Origin: an uncultured Clostridia bacterium
GTDB taxonomy: Bacteria; Bacillota; Clostridia; TANB77; CAG-508
Length of the DNA stretch: 64,000 nucleotides
Direction of reading: 5' to 3'
Assembly (NCBI GenBank): GCA_947627185.1
Contig: CANQVF010000002.1
Coordinates: forward strand, 62,001-126,000
Part shown: piece after piece, positions 1 to 10,553 of the stretch
Numbering within the stretch: the stretch's first letter is position 1
Layout of the letters: every line of letters starts with the position of its first letter
Position numbers and translations under genes: made by a program
Notes under the pieces: generated by a model
What the model saw: only the letters and a program-made list of their open reading frames with translations
What the model was told of the DNA's origin: nothing
The model's database searches: none

Positions 1-6
1 ACATAT

Positions 7-789
7 TTGAAACCGAAAGAAAATGGAATTATAGATATAAATGATTTAGAAAAAAGTATAACACGAAGTACTATCTTGATAAGTGTTATGTTTGCAAACA
101 ATGAAATTGGAACGATTCAACCAATAAAAGAAATTGGTGAAATTGCTAAAAAAAATAAAATATTTTTTCATACAGATGCAGTTCAAGCAATTGGAAATGT
201 TGATATAAATGTTAAAGAATATAATATAGATGCTTTATCTATGTCTGCTCATAAATTTTATGGACCAAAAGGAATGGGAGTTGCATATATTAATGAAAAT
301 GTACCATTCATGAGAATGCAAGATGGTGGGCATCAAGAAAGAAATAAAAGAGCGGGTACTGAAAATGTAGCTGGAATAGTTGGAACAGGAAAAGCCTTGG
401 AAATTGCAACTATGGAATTATCAAAATATAATACTCATATAAAAAAATTAAGAGATTTTTATATTTCTGAAATTATGAAAAGAATAAAATATGTAAAATT
501 AAATGGCGATTTAGAAAAAAGACTTTCTGGAAATGCAAATATATCATTTAGTGGTGTAGATGGAAGTTTATTATTAGAAGAATTGGATAAAAAAAATATA
601 TGTGCATCAAGTGGTTCAGCATGTAGTGCAGGACTTTTAAATCCATCTCATGTTTTGCTTGCAATAGGTGTTCCAAAGAATTTAGCACGAAGTAGTTTAA
701 GAATAACTTTTGGAAAAGAAAATACTTTGGAAGATACGAAATATTTAGTAGATAATATAGAAGAAATTGTAAATAGATTAAGACATTAA
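7..789 (+). CDS. Cysteine desulfurase (NifS/IscS family), 5' part probably outside the window
   Basis: HTDAVQAIG, SAHKFYGPKGMG (PLP lysine) and SSGSACSAG catalytic Cys loop; N-terminus shorter than typical, so the gene likely begins upstream. Confidence 0.9.
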   Translation: MKPKENGIIDINDLEKSITRSTILISVMFANNEIGTIQPIKEIGEIAKKNKIFFHTDAVQAIGNVDINVKEYNIDALSMSAHKFYGPKGMGVAYINENVPFMRMQDGGHQERNKRAGTENVAGIVGTGKALEIATMELSKYNTHIKKLRDFYISEIMKRIKYVKLNGDLEKRLSGNANISFSGVDGSLLLEELDKKNICASSGSACSAGLLNPSHVLLAIGVPKNLARSSLRITFGKENTLEDTKYLVDNIEEIVNRLRH

Positions 790-804
790 TTTTTAATTAA
801 AATT

Positions 805-842
805 AAAATGAACTTAAATTATAATAATTTAAGTTCATTTTT
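805..842. terminator. Bidirectional intrinsic terminator between convergent genes
   Basis: aaatgaacttaaatta-taa-taatttaagttcattttt stem-loop between + desulfurase and - SPFH gene. Confidence 0.8.
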
Positions 843-862
843 AGCATTATATTTAATAAATT

Positions 863-1801
863 TTATTCTGGTTTAGAATCTTTTTCTTTTATTTTTTTAT
901 GTTGTGGTTCTTTAACAATATCAGACATTGCACCTAAACTGCTAAGTGCTTTTGTAGCTTCAAAAGGAATAAATATTTTATTTGCTTCACCTTTTGCAAC
1001 TTCTTGTAAAGCTTCTAAAGATTTTAATTGAACTAATTTTTCATTAGGATCTGATTTTTTAATTGCCTCATAAACCATATGAATTTCTTGAGCTTTAGCA
1101 TCTGCTACTTGTTTAATTGCTTCTGCCTCACCAGTAGCTCTTCTAATTCTAGCTTCTCTATCAGCTTCTGCATCTAGTATAGCTGCTTCTTTTCTACCTT
1201 CAGCAAGAGTAATTGCAGATTGTCTTTCACCTTCAGCTTCAAGAATTAAAGCTCTTTTATTTCTTTCTGCGTTCATTTGTTTTTCCATTGCATCTTTAAT
1301 ATCAGCTGGTGGTGTAATATCTTTTATTTCAACTCTATCAATTTTACATCCCCATGCATCTGTTGCTTCATCAAGTATTGCTCTTAGTTTATCATTAATA
1401 ATATCTCTTGAACTAAATGTTTCATCTAATTCCATTTTACCAACAATATCACGAATTGTTGTTATAGATAAGTATTCAATACCTTTTTTCAAACTTTGAA
1501 TTTCATAAACAGCTTTTGCTGGATCTGTTATTTTGTAGAACACAACAGTGTCTATAGTAATTGTAACATTATCTGATGTAATAACTGCTTGAGGTGGAAT
1601 ATCCATTGTTTGTTGTTTTAGACTTACTACTGAACGAACTTGATCTAAAAATGGAACAATTATTGTAAGACCAGCATCTGCAACTTTATGAAATCTACCT
1701 AATCTTTCAATAATATAAACTTCAGATTGTTTAACAATTTTAATTGTTTTGTAAGCTACAATACAAATGATAACAAATAATACTAATAAAAAACCTCCCA
1801 T
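863..1801 (-). CDS. SPFH/Band 7 (stomatin/QmcA-like) membrane protein
   Basis: N-terminal TM, IIERLGRFHKVADAGLTIIVPFLDQV and AERNKRALILEAEGERQSAI motifs. Confidence 0.92.
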   Translation of the reverse strand: MGGFLLVLFVIICIVAYKTIKIVKQSEVYIIERLGRFHKVADAGLTIIVPFLDQVRSVVSLKQQTMDIPPQAVITSDNVTITIDTVVFYKITDPAKAVYEIQSLKKGIEYLSITTIRDIVGKMELDETFSSRDIINDKLRAILDEATDAWGCKIDRVEIKDITPPADIKDAMEKQMNAERNKRALILEAEGERQSAITLAEGRKEAAILDAEADREARIRRATGEAEAIKQVADAKAQEIHMVYEAIKKSDPNEKLVQLKSLEALQEVAKGEANKIFIPFEATKALSSLGAMSDIVKEPQHKKIKEKDSKPE

Positions 1802-1824
1802 TTTAAATAAATCCTCCTAATTTT

Positions 1825-2253
1825 TTATACTAAGGGTTTAACTATTGCTTTGACACCCTCAATTTTTTCAATAATTATTTCTGTATCTTTAGATATATAT
1901 GTGTTATCTATAGATTTTGCAGACCAAGTTTCACCATTAACTTTTATTTGACCTTTAGAGTTAATAGGATCTATATCTATAGTTACTTTACCAACTTTTC
2001 CTTCTAATGAAGCGGAATTTGTTTTAATAAAAGAATCTTTTGATGTAAATTTGTTTACAAAAGGTTTTGTGGCAAATAATAATACTGTAGATGAAATTAA
2101 AAATATTGCTGATTGTATAGCAATATTGTCTATGAAAAAGCTTGAAATCATTGCAATAAATGCACCAACAGAAAACCAAAATACAAGAAAACCTAAATTA
2201 ATAATTTCTATTACTAAAAAAATTCCTGAAAGGATAAGCCATATTTTCCACAT
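1825..2253 (-). CDS. NfeD family membrane protein
   Basis: TM helices followed by OB-fold-like GKVGKVTIDI...GQIKVNGETWSAKS; paired with SPFH gene. Confidence 0.85.
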   Translation of the reverse strand: MWKIWLILSGIFLVIEIINLGFLVFWFSVGAFIAMISSFFIDNIAIQSAIFLISSTVLLFATKPFVNKFTSKDSFIKTNSASLEGKVGKVTIDIDPINSKGQIKVNGETWSAKSIDNTYISKDTEIIIEKIEGVKAIVKPLV

Positions 2254-2464
2254 GATATACCTCCAATCTATTCTAGCAAACAGAATAATAGAATTTTTTA
2301 CATAAATATTATACTACATATTTTTCAAAAAATAAACTATTTTTTGAAAAATACTAAAAATATGTAAAAAAAAGTAGATTTTTTAAAGTTGTTATTATAT
2401 AATTTCAAACATAGAAGCAAAATAAAAATATCTTAAAGTAGTTTATGTGTGAGGAAAAATAATT

Positions 2465-3541
2465 ATGAAATCAAAAATAATTTTAATAATATCATCAATA
2501 ATAATTATATTATTATTTAGTGTTTTTCTATGGTATAGCATTAGTTTAAAATCTGTAAGTAAAGCAGAAGAAAACAATCTTATTAGAGTTGAAATTACAG
2601 AAGGAATGGGAGTGTCAGGAATAGCAAATTTATTAAAAGAAAAAAATGTTATAAGAAATGCTACAGCAATGAAAATATATGCAAAAATAAATAATATAAA
2701 TAGTTTAAAAGCTGGTAAATATGATTTCAATAATAGCGAAAACACTCAAACTATTATAGCACATATTGAAAAAGGAGAAATTGCAAATGAAGAAGCAAAG
2801 ATTACATTTATTGAAGGTAAAAATATGAGATGGATAGCTAAAACTATTGCAAAATCAACAGAAAATACAGAAGAAGATGTTTTTAATCTTTTAGAGAATG
2901 AAGAATATATAAATTCATTAATTGATAAATATTGGTTTATTACAGATGAAATAAAAGATGATAGAATTTATTATCCTCTTGAAGGGTATTTATTACCAGA
3001 TACATATATTTTTGAGAATGAAAAAGTTTCAGTAGAAGATATTTTCTCTGTAATTTTAAATTATACAGAAAAATTTTTAAATGAATACAAAGAAAAAATA
3101 GAAAATAGTAATTTAACAGTTCATCAAATTTTAACTTTAGCATCACTTGCCGAATTAGAAGGAGAATCTACGGAAGATAGAGCAGAAATAGTAGGAGTAT
3201 TTTTTAATAGAATAGCCCAAAAAATTCCTTTGGGAAGTGATGTAAGTACATATTATGCTTTTAAAGTTGATATGGGAGAAAGAAATTTAACTAAAAAAGA
3301 ATTAACTACAGAAAATCCATATAATACTAGAGGACCTAATATGGCTGGAAAAATACCAGTAGGACCTATTTGTAATCCTAGTAAATCAGCAATAGAAGCA
3401 ACTTTAAATTATAAAGAAACAGATGCATATTATTTTGTGGCAGATAAAAATAAAAAGGTATATTTTACTAAAACTGAAAAAGAACATAATAAAAAAATTC
3501 AAGAATTGAAAGATAATGATTTATGGTTTGTTTATGAATAA
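2465..3541 (+). CDS. mltG: Endolytic murein transglycosylase MltG (YceG-like)
   Basis: LEGYLLPDTYIF, LASLAELEGES, NPYNTRGPNMAGKIPVGPICNPSKSAIEA motifs. Confidence 0.93.
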   Translation: MKSKIILIISSIIIILLFSVFLWYSISLKSVSKAEENNLIRVEITEGMGVSGIANLLKEKNVIRNATAMKIYAKINNINSLKAGKYDFNNSENTQTIIAHIEKGEIANEEAKITFIEGKNMRWIAKTIAKSTENTEEDVFNLLENEEYINSLIDKYWFITDEIKDDRIYYPLEGYLLPDTYIFENEKVSVEDIFSVILNYTEKFLNEYKEKIENSNLTVHQILTLASLAELEGESTEDRAEIVGVFFNRIAQKIPLGSDVSTYYAFKVDMGERNLTKKELTTENPYNTRGPNMAGKIPVGPICNPSKSAIEATLNYKETDAYYFVADKNKKVYFTKTEKEHNKKIQELKDNDLWFVYE

Positions 3542-3573
3542 ATATAAACATATATAGTTAGGAAAGTAAGTTT

Positions 3574-5250
3574 ATGAAGCAATTTGAAAAAATAGAAAAA
3601 TATCAAAAAGCAATGCAAATAATAAAAGATGCATCTAAGGACAATTCATTTTGTATAGATGGTAATTCTGAAAAAATAGGAGATATTGAATTAAAAGATA
3701 TTACTAATATAGAATTTACATCTAATGATACAAAAGATGAATTAATACTTGTTAGAACGGATGAAAGATTTCCAGAAGAGGGTAAAGTAAAAACACCAAT
3801 TCAGGGAGGAGCTTTAGATGGAACAGGTAAAGCATATATTAATCGTAATACATCTCATTGGTGTTTGAATGGTATGGTATCAGATCACAGTATGGGAACT
3901 TTTTCAGGTAGAGATTTTGTAATTTTACAATCTTTTAAAGATTTAGAGAGTAGATTAGCTGGATTTAATGTAGTGGATACTTATTTTGAAGATGGTGTTA
4001 CATTATCTAATGATGCTATTGTTTTAGTTAGAGAAAACAGAATGAAAGATATTACAGAAGAAATGAAAAATGGTATAACAGTAATACCTTTTAAAGGAGA
4101 TGAAAGCATTGCAACAAATAAAGCATTAATTATGCTTGGAAAAAAACCTCAAAAAATAGAAACACACAGTTGGGGTTCTTTTGATACAAGTGAAAATCCA
4201 AATATGAGTAAAGTATATGAGTTGGCTCGAAAAGAAAATTATCCACAAAAAACGCATTTTTATACAATTGAAGGTGTATATACAAATGAAGCTGTTCAAA
4301 GAGACAAATATTTATTTGATATGAGAGGAAAAATAACAGATACTAGATTTGAAAATGCAAAAATTACATTGGAAGAATTAGAAAATTTATTTGAAAATTT
4401 ATATCAAAATGAGAATAGAAGTATAGATAATTTAGAAGATTTTTATGATTTTGCGGTTAAATATGGAATAAACGTAACTGACAATGGTGAATATGAAATC
4501 ATGAATGCAAATGATGCAATAAATCAAATAAAAGAGTATTCATTAGATAAAGATGATGGTTTTTGCTCTTATCGTAGAGAAGGAAAAGAGGATTTTAAAA
4601 ATCAACATCAAAAGCTTTTACATGATATAGAGGAAAATCGTAAAAAACAATTAGAAGAAGAAAAAATAAAAAAAGAACAAATAGAAAACGAAAAAAGAGA
4701 AATAGTTAAGAAAAAACAAGTAAAAGATTTATTGGCAGAGGAAAAGAAAATATTTAGTGATTTAACATATCAAACAATAGATGAAGCTAATACAGATGAA
4801 AGTCTTAATGTTACTGATTCAATGGTATTATATGCAGATGAAGATAAAGTAATGGAAATGGTTGGAAAAAGTAATCATTTTACTACAAGTGATGGATTTG
4901 AAGGTCCAGAGGTATATACAGATTTTAATAAAGAAGTAGAAAATGAAACAGTTGAACAATATTTGGAAAGATTAAGTAATTATATATCAAATACTATTAG
5001 ATTATATAATGGAGAAGATATATCTTTCGATAGAGATGGAAATATAATACAATCTAAGCAAGAGCAAAATACTGGAGCTAAAAACACTGATTTATGGATA
5101 AATAGATTTCATGGTTGGTATAGTATAATGGATAGATTACCAGAAGATGCCAAGAAGAAATTTGTTCCAGTAAGAGGTGAAATGATAAAATCAATTAGTA
5201 TTACGATGAAGGAAAAAGATATTGAAAAACATCAAGATAAAGATAAATAG
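3574..5250 (+). CDS. Hypothetical protein with coiled-coil segment
   Basis: Long ORF with ribosome-binding site; no recognised family. Confidence 0.75.
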   Translation: MKQFEKIEKYQKAMQIIKDASKDNSFCIDGNSEKIGDIELKDITNIEFTSNDTKDELILVRTDERFPEEGKVKTPIQGGALDGTGKAYINRNTSHWCLNGMVSDHSMGTFSGRDFVILQSFKDLESRLAGFNVVDTYFEDGVTLSNDAIVLVRENRMKDITEEMKNGITVIPFKGDESIATNKALIMLGKKPQKIETHSWGSFDTSENPNMSKVYELARKENYPQKTHFYTIEGVYTNEAVQRDKYLFDMRGKITDTRFENAKITLEELENLFENLYQNENRSIDNLEDFYDFAVKYGINVTDNGEYEIMNANDAINQIKEYSLDKDDGFCSYRREGKEDFKNQHQKLLHDIEENRKKQLEEEKIKKEQIENEKREIVKKKQVKDLLAEEKKIFSDLTYQTIDEANTDESLNVTDSMVLYADEDKVMEMVGKSNHFTTSDGFEGPEVYTDFNKEVENETVEQYLERLSNYISNTIRLYNGEDISFDRDGNIIQSKQEQNTGAKNTDLWINRFHGWYSIMDRLPEDAKKKFVPVRGEMIKSISITMKEKDIEKHQDKDK

Positions 5251-5268
5251 AAAAGTAGGTAATTTGTT

Positions 5269-5733
5269 ATGAAACAAGAATATATGGAAGCATTTACTGA
5301 GGTATATGAGATTTTTAATTTAATGCCAAAAGAATTATTAAATAAAATACCTATACAATTTTATGAACTTATTAAACAAAACAGAAGCATGGAATATAAA
5401 CCTAATATACAAGAGCCTTTAGAAAAGTGTAAATTAAAAAACGAAACAATAATATTATTAGGTTTAATATATAGAGATTTTTTATGCTCATCACAAGAAA
5501 GAAAAATATTACAGGAAAAAGATGAAGAAGAGTTAAAAAAAATACAAAAAGAGATTGAATTAGAAGCACGAGAAAAATATAGTATTGATAATATATTCGA
5601 AAAGAAAAACGAAACTATACAACAAGAAAATACCAAAAACTATGAAGAAAATCAGATAGCAATTATTCAAGAAAAAAAGTGGTATGAAAAAATATTTTAT
5701 ATAATAAAAAATCTTTTTAAAAAAAATAAATAA
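5269..5733 (+). CDS. Hypothetical protein, Glu/Lys-rich
   Basis: ORF 19 nt downstream of the previous gene, same strand; no recognised family. Confidence 0.65.
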   Translation: MKQEYMEAFTEVYEIFNLMPKELLNKIPIQFYELIKQNRSMEYKPNIQEPLEKCKLKNETIILLGLIYRDFLCSSQERKILQEKDEEELKKIQKEIELEAREKYSIDNIFEKKNETIQQENTKNYEENQIAIIQEKKWYEKIFYIIKNLFKKNK

Positions 5734-5751
5734 GTTAAACTCGTATAAAAC

Positions 5752-5780
5752 TTGACAATAAAACTAAAAATAAGTATAAT
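5752..5780 (+). promoter_or_regulatory. Sigma-A-type promoter of aspS T-box leader
   Basis: TTGACA-17 nt-TATAAT (5752-5757 / 5775-5780). Confidence 0.85.
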
Positions 5781-5786
5781 ATTGCA

Positions 5787-6015
5787 TTATATAAAATTGC
5801 AATGAAGATGAAAGCAGTTGAAAAACATTTTACAGAGAAAAAATGCTAAAAGCTGAGAGCATTTTTAATTAAGTTCAATTTGTGAAACACATTGGAGCAA
5901 TAAAGTTTTAATATTAAAAGTGGAAAACTACTATTAGTTTTCAAATAGGGTGGCACCGCGGAAGTTTAGCTTTCGTCCCTGTAACTTAAGTTACAGAGAT
6001 GAAAGCTTTTTTGTT
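5787..6015 (+). promoter_or_regulatory. T-box leader upstream of aspS
   Basis: Canonical T-box AGGGTGGCACCGCG at 5947-5960, followed by 18-bp terminator stem and U-tract 5968-6012; candidate specifier AAC at 5886-5888. Confidence 0.93.
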
Positions 6016-6072
6016 TGAAAAAATAAAATTGATTTTCCGTCCCTATGTAAAAATAAAAAAGGAGTGAATTTT

Positions 6073-7836
6073 ATGAAGGAGAATGTTTATAGAACATATA
6101 ATTGTTCTGAATTACGAGAAAAAAATGTAGGAGAAGAAATTAAGCTTGCAGGATGGGTAGATACAATAAGAGATTTAGGAGGAGTTTTATTTATTGATTT
6201 AAGAGATCAATATGGTATTACACAAGTTGTAATTTCTGGTGATGAAGAAAAAGTTGATTTTGCAGCTAAAATACCAGTAGAATCTACAATATCAGTTTCT
6301 GGTAAAGTTAGATTGAGAGATGAAGAAACAATAAATAAAGCTATTGAAACTGGAACAGTAGAATTATTTGCAGATAAAATTGAAATTTTAGGAAAAAGAA
6401 CAAAAGGATTACCTTTTGATATTTCAAATAATAGAAGTGTTAGAGAAGATTTAAGATTAGAATATAGATTTTTAGATTTAAGATCAAGAAAAAGTTTAGA
6501 AAATTTAAAATTAAGAGCAAAATTAATTCAATATTTAAGAAATCAAATGATAGAACAAGGATTTTTAGAAGTTCAAACACCAATTCTTACTAGTTCATCA
6601 CCAGAAGGAGCAAGAGATTACTTAGTTCCAAGTAGAATATATCCAGGAAAATTTTATGCACTTCCACAGGCACCACAGCAATTTAAACAATTACTTATGG
6701 TATCTGGAATAGATAAATATTTTCAAATAGCACCTTGTTTTAGAGATGAAGATGCTAGAGCAGACCGTTCACCAGGAGAATTCTATCAATTAGATATGGA
6801 AATGGCATTTGCAACACAAGAAGATGTTTTTGATGTAATGGAAAAGGTAATATATAATACATTTACAGAATTTTCAGAAAAAAAAGTAGCAGAATATCCA
6901 TTTCCAAGAATTCCTTATAATGAGGCAATGCTTAAATATGGAACAGATAAACCAGATTTAAGAAACCCTTTAGAAATTAAAGATGTAACAAATATTTTTG
7001 AAAAATTAGATATAAAAGTATTTAATGGAAAAATTGTAAGAACAATAACACTTCCAAATGGAGCAGAAGCTACAAGAACTTTTTATGATGAAATGGAAAG
7101 TTTTGCAATTAATGAATGTAAAGCAAAAGGTTTAGCTTGGCTTAAAGTAAATGAAGATAGGACTCTTCAAGGACCAATTGCAAAACTTATTCCAGATGAT
7201 GCTAGAGAAGAATTATTAAAGCAAACAAATACTAAAGAAGGAGATAGTATTTTCTTTATAGCAGAACATAAAGGTATTGTAGAAAAATTAGCTGGTGAAA
7301 TAAGAAAAGAAATAGGAATAAGACAAAATTTAATAGATGATAGTTCGTATAAATTTTGCTGGATCGTCGATTTTCCAATGTTTGAAATAGGAGATAATGG
7401 AAAATTAGAATTTTCACATAATCCATTTTCAATGCCACAAGGAGGAATGGAAGCTTTAACTAAAAAAGATCCTTTAGATATTTATGCATATCAATATGAT
7501 ATAGTTTGTGATGGTATAGAACTTTCTTCTGGAGCAGTTAGAAATCATGATCCAGAAATAATGGTAAAAGCATTTGAAATGGCAGGATATACAGAAGAAG
7601 AAATATTAAGAAAATTTTCTGCTTTATTTAAAGCTTTTCATTATGGAGCTCCACCACATGCTGGTATTGCACCAGGAATAGATAGAATCCTTATGTTACT
7701 TGCTGGAGAAGAAAGCATAAGAGAAGTAATTGCATTTCCAATGAATTCAAAAGCACAAGATGTGCTAATGGGGGCACCTGGAATTGTAAGTGATAGACAA
7801 TTGAATGATGTGCATATAAAATTAGATTTAAAATAA
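6073..7836 (+). CDS. aspS: Aspartyl-tRNA synthetase
   Basis: Bacterial-type class II AspRS with GAD insertion; motifs ARDYLVPSR, FRDEDARADRSPGEFYQLD, GIAPGIDRILMLL. ATG 6073 after ggagtg RBS preferred over GTG 6064. Confidence 0.96.
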   Translation: MKENVYRTYNCSELREKNVGEEIKLAGWVDTIRDLGGVLFIDLRDQYGITQVVISGDEEKVDFAAKIPVESTISVSGKVRLRDEETINKAIETGTVELFADKIEILGKRTKGLPFDISNNRSVREDLRLEYRFLDLRSRKSLENLKLRAKLIQYLRNQMIEQGFLEVQTPILTSSSPEGARDYLVPSRIYPGKFYALPQAPQQFKQLLMVSGIDKYFQIAPCFRDEDARADRSPGEFYQLDMEMAFATQEDVFDVMEKVIYNTFTEFSEKKVAEYPFPRIPYNEAMLKYGTDKPDLRNPLEIKDVTNIFEKLDIKVFNGKIVRTITLPNGAEATRTFYDEMESFAINECKAKGLAWLKVNEDRTLQGPIAKLIPDDAREELLKQTNTKEGDSIFFIAEHKGIVEKLAGEIRKEIGIRQNLIDDSSYKFCWIVDFPMFEIGDNGKLEFSHNPFSMPQGGMEALTKKDPLDIYAYQYDIVCDGIELSSGAVRNHDPEIMVKAFEMAGYTEEEILRKFSALFKAFHYGAPPHAGIAPGIDRILMLLAGEESIREVIAFPMNSKAQDVLMGAPGIVSDRQLNDVHIKLDLK

Positions 7837-7845
7837 AATTATTAT

Positions 7846-8001
7846 CTATTATCGTGTTTATATATAATTTTAATAGTGACTTGGTGTCGCAATCTTCTTT
7901 TTGAAAAAAATCATAAGAAGATTGCTCCATTCGCCCTTCGCTTTGTTTCGGCCCGTCGCTTACGCGTCACTTTATAAAATTATATATAAACACGATAATA
8001 G
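7846..8001. repeat. MITE-like palindromic element with GC-richer core
   Basis: 25-bp perfect inverted ends (7846-7870 / 7977-8001) plus gtcac/gtgac match, internal 11-bp stem (7889-7899 / 7915-7925), G+C-rich core unlike flanks. Confidence 0.75.
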
Positions 8002-8116
8002 ATTTTATTATTTGAAAAAAAATATAGTAATTTAAATAAAATAAAAACTAGTTTACAATAAACTTAAAATATTATATAATACATAAATCAATAAATTATA
8101 AAAGGGGCGTTTATAA

Positions 8117-9622
8117 ATGAGTGAAAATGAAAATAATAATGAAGTAATTCAAACAGAAGAAGATATTAACAAATTAATGCAAGTAAGAATGGATAAATTA
8201 AAAGAATTGCAAGAAAATGGAAAAGATCCATTTGAAATTACCAAATATGATAGAACAGAATTTTCTCAAGATATAAAAGATAATTATGAACAATATGAAG
8301 GAAAAGATGTTTCTGTTGCTGGAAGAATTATGGCAAAAAGAATTATGGGAAAAGCTTCTTTTTGTACAATTCAAGACAGTAAAGGTAAAATTCAAAGCTA
8401 TGTTAGTATAAATGATTTAGGAGAAGAATCTTATAAAGCTTTTAAAACGTTTGATATAGGCGATATTATAGGTTTAAAAGGATTTGTTTTTAAAACAAGA
8501 ACTGAGGAAATTTCTATTCATGCTAAAGAAGTTGTTTTACTTACAAAAGCATTAAGAGATTTACCAGAAAAATTTCATGGCTTAAAAGATATTGATTTAC
8601 GTTATAGACAAAGATATGTTGATTTAATAGTTAATCCAGAAGTTAAAGAAACATTTCTTTTAAGAAGTAAAATTTTAAGAGAAGTAAAAAATTATTTAGA
8701 TAAAGAAGAATATTTAGAAGTAGATACACCAATTTTAAATACTATAGCTGGAGGTGCTACTGCAAGACCATTTATAACTCATCATAATACTTTAGATTTG
8801 GATATGTATTTACGTATAGCAAATGAATTATATTTAAAAAGACTTATTGTTGGTGGTTTTGATAGAGTATATGAAATGGGTAGAATGTTTAGAAATGAAG
8901 GAATGGATATAAAACACAATCCTGAATTTACAAACATGGAATTATATGCAGCATATCAAGATTATAATGATATGATGAATTTAACAGAAAATATGATAAG
9001 AACAGTTAGCAAAAATGTTTTAGGAACAGCTAAAATTACTTATCAAGGAACAGATATAGATTTAGAATCTCCTTGGAGAAGAGTTACAATGATAGAAGCA
9101 ATAAAAGAAGTAACTGGTGTTGATTTTAATGATATTAATACAGATGAAGAAGCATTAAAAATTGCTAAAGAAAAAGGTGTTGAAATAGAAGAATCAAAGC
9201 AAACTAGAGGATACGTAATTAATGAATTTTTTGAAGAGTTCGTAGAAGAAACACTAATTCAACCAACATTTATATATGATTATCCTGTTGAGGTTTCACC
9301 TCTTACAAAAAGAAAACCATCAGATAAAAGATTAGTTGAAAGATTTGAAGTATTCATAGATGGTCGTGAATATGGAAATGCATATTCAGAGTTAAATGAT
9401 CCAATAGATCAAAAAGGAAGATTTTTAGATCAACTAAAACAAAGAGAAGCAGGAGATGAAGAGGCAAATATGATGGATGATGACTTTATTCAAGCTCTTG
9501 AATATGGTATGCCTCCAACAGGTGGTCTTGGAATTGGAATTGATAGATTAGTTATGTTACTTACAGATTCAGCTTCTATAAGAGATGTAATTTTATTCCC
9601 AACTATGAAACCTTTGAGCTAA
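8117..9622 (+). CDS. lysS: Lysyl-tRNA synthetase (class II)
   Basis: [47 protein letters not shown]. Confidence 0.96.
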   Translation: MSENENNNEVIQTEEDINKLMQVRMDKLKELQENGKDPFEITKYDRTEFSQDIKDNYEQYEGKDVSVAGRIMAKRIMGKASFCTIQDSKGKIQSYVSINDLGEESYKAFKTFDIGDIIGLKGFVFKTRTEEISIHAKEVVLLTKALRDLPEKFHGLKDIDLRYRQRYVDLIVNPEVKETFLLRSKILREVKNYLDKEEYLEVDTPILNTIAGGATARPFITHHNTLDLDMYLRIANELYLKRLIVGGFDRVYEMGRMFRNEGMDIKHNPEFTNMELYAAYQDYNDMMNLTENMIRTVSKNVLGTAKITYQGTDIDLESPWRRVTMIEAIKEVTGVDFNDINTDEEALKIAKEKGVEIEESKQTRGYVINEFFEEFVEETLIQPTFIYDYPVEVSPLTKRKPSDKRLVERFEVFIDGREYGNAYSELNDPIDQKGRFLDQLKQREAGDEEANMMDDDFIQALEYGMPPTGGLGIGIDRLVMLLTDSASIRDVILFPTMKPLS

Positions 9623-9636
9623 TATGAGGTAATAAA

Positions 9637-10392
9637 ATGAATAAAGAAGAAATAATGCAATTGATAGAACAATATAGTAACGAATTTCAATTTATTTCTC
9701 CACAATTAAAAGAACAAGTAGTAGTTTTATGTTTACAAGAAAATATGCCTAAAGAAGAACTAGAAAAAAAGTTAACTCGAATGAGAAATATTATAGAAAA
9801 ATGTGAAGAAATAATAAGAAGAGATATTCCTAAAACAGTTACAGATAAATCAATTATTTTTATTGGGCCAATGTGTGCAGGAAAATCAACTATAAGCAAA
9901 TTGATATCGGAAAAAATTAAAATGCCTTTAATATCTTTAGATAGTAGAGAACAGTTAGCGGAATATTATAACAAAATAGGTTCTATAAATGGATTTAAAT
10001 TACAAGAACTAGCACTTGTAGGATATGTGCTTTCTGAATTAAAAGAACCTTCAATAATAAATTTTGGTGCTGGTCATTCAATACAAGAAAATTTAATTTA
10101 TAGAATGGAATTACAGAAAATGATGTCAAAATTTAAAAATGTAGTTTTAATAGAACCAAGTAGAAATCCAGAAATAAGTGAAAAAATATTAACGGAAAGA
10201 ATAAGATTAAGGGAACACTATAATGCAAATTCAAATAAAATAAAACAGAATAAGCATTTTATTAATTGTGGATACAATGAACAGTTAGCAAGTTATGTAT
10301 ATGAAACAGAGGAAAAAACTATTGGGGAATGTGTAGATGAAATTATTGGTATAGTAAGTAGAGATAGTATTGAAAATAATATAAAATTATAG
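9637..10392 (+). CDS. P-loop kinase, shikimate-kinase-like
   Basis: Walker A GPMCAGKST followed by LDSREQLAEYYNKIG and INFGAGHS. Confidence 0.65.
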   Translation: MNKEEIMQLIEQYSNEFQFISPQLKEQVVVLCLQENMPKEELEKKLTRMRNIIEKCEEIIRRDIPKTVTDKSIIFIGPMCAGKSTISKLISEKIKMPLISLDSREQLAEYYNKIGSINGFKLQELALVGYVLSELKEPSIINFGAGHSIQENLIYRMELQKMMSKFKNVVLIEPSRNPEISEKILTERIRLREHYNANSNKIKQNKHFINCGYNEQLASYVYETEEKTIGECVDEIIGIVSRDSIENNIKL

Positions 10393-10426
10393 ATTTAAAG
10401 AATATTAATTATTATTAAGAGTTAGA

Positions 10427-10472
10427 AAAAAAGACGTAATAAAAATTATAATTTTATTACGTCTTTTTTTGC
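10427..10472 (+). terminator. Intrinsic terminator
   Basis: aaagacgtaataaaa-ttataa-ttttattacgtctttttttt. Confidence 0.88.
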
Positions 10473-10509
10473 TTTTTTAAAATAAAGTAAATAAAAATTG
10501 CCAAAACAC

Positions 10510-10553
10510 TTGACATAATATGTTAACTTGTAGTAAAATGGTTATGTTAACTT
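10510..10553 (+). promoter_or_regulatory. Promoter with two direct TATGTTAACTT operator-like repeats
   Basis: TTGACA 10510-10515, TAAAAT 10534-10539 (18-nt spacer); TATGTTAACTT at 10519-10529 and 10543-10553. Confidence 0.65.

Noticed and set aside
2051-2305. Plus-strand 84-aa ORF
   Set aside because: Antisense to NfeD gene; no RBS support
7691-7930. Minus-strand ORF of 79 aa
   Set aside because: Antisense to aspS 3' end and running into the palindromic element; no RBS or domain
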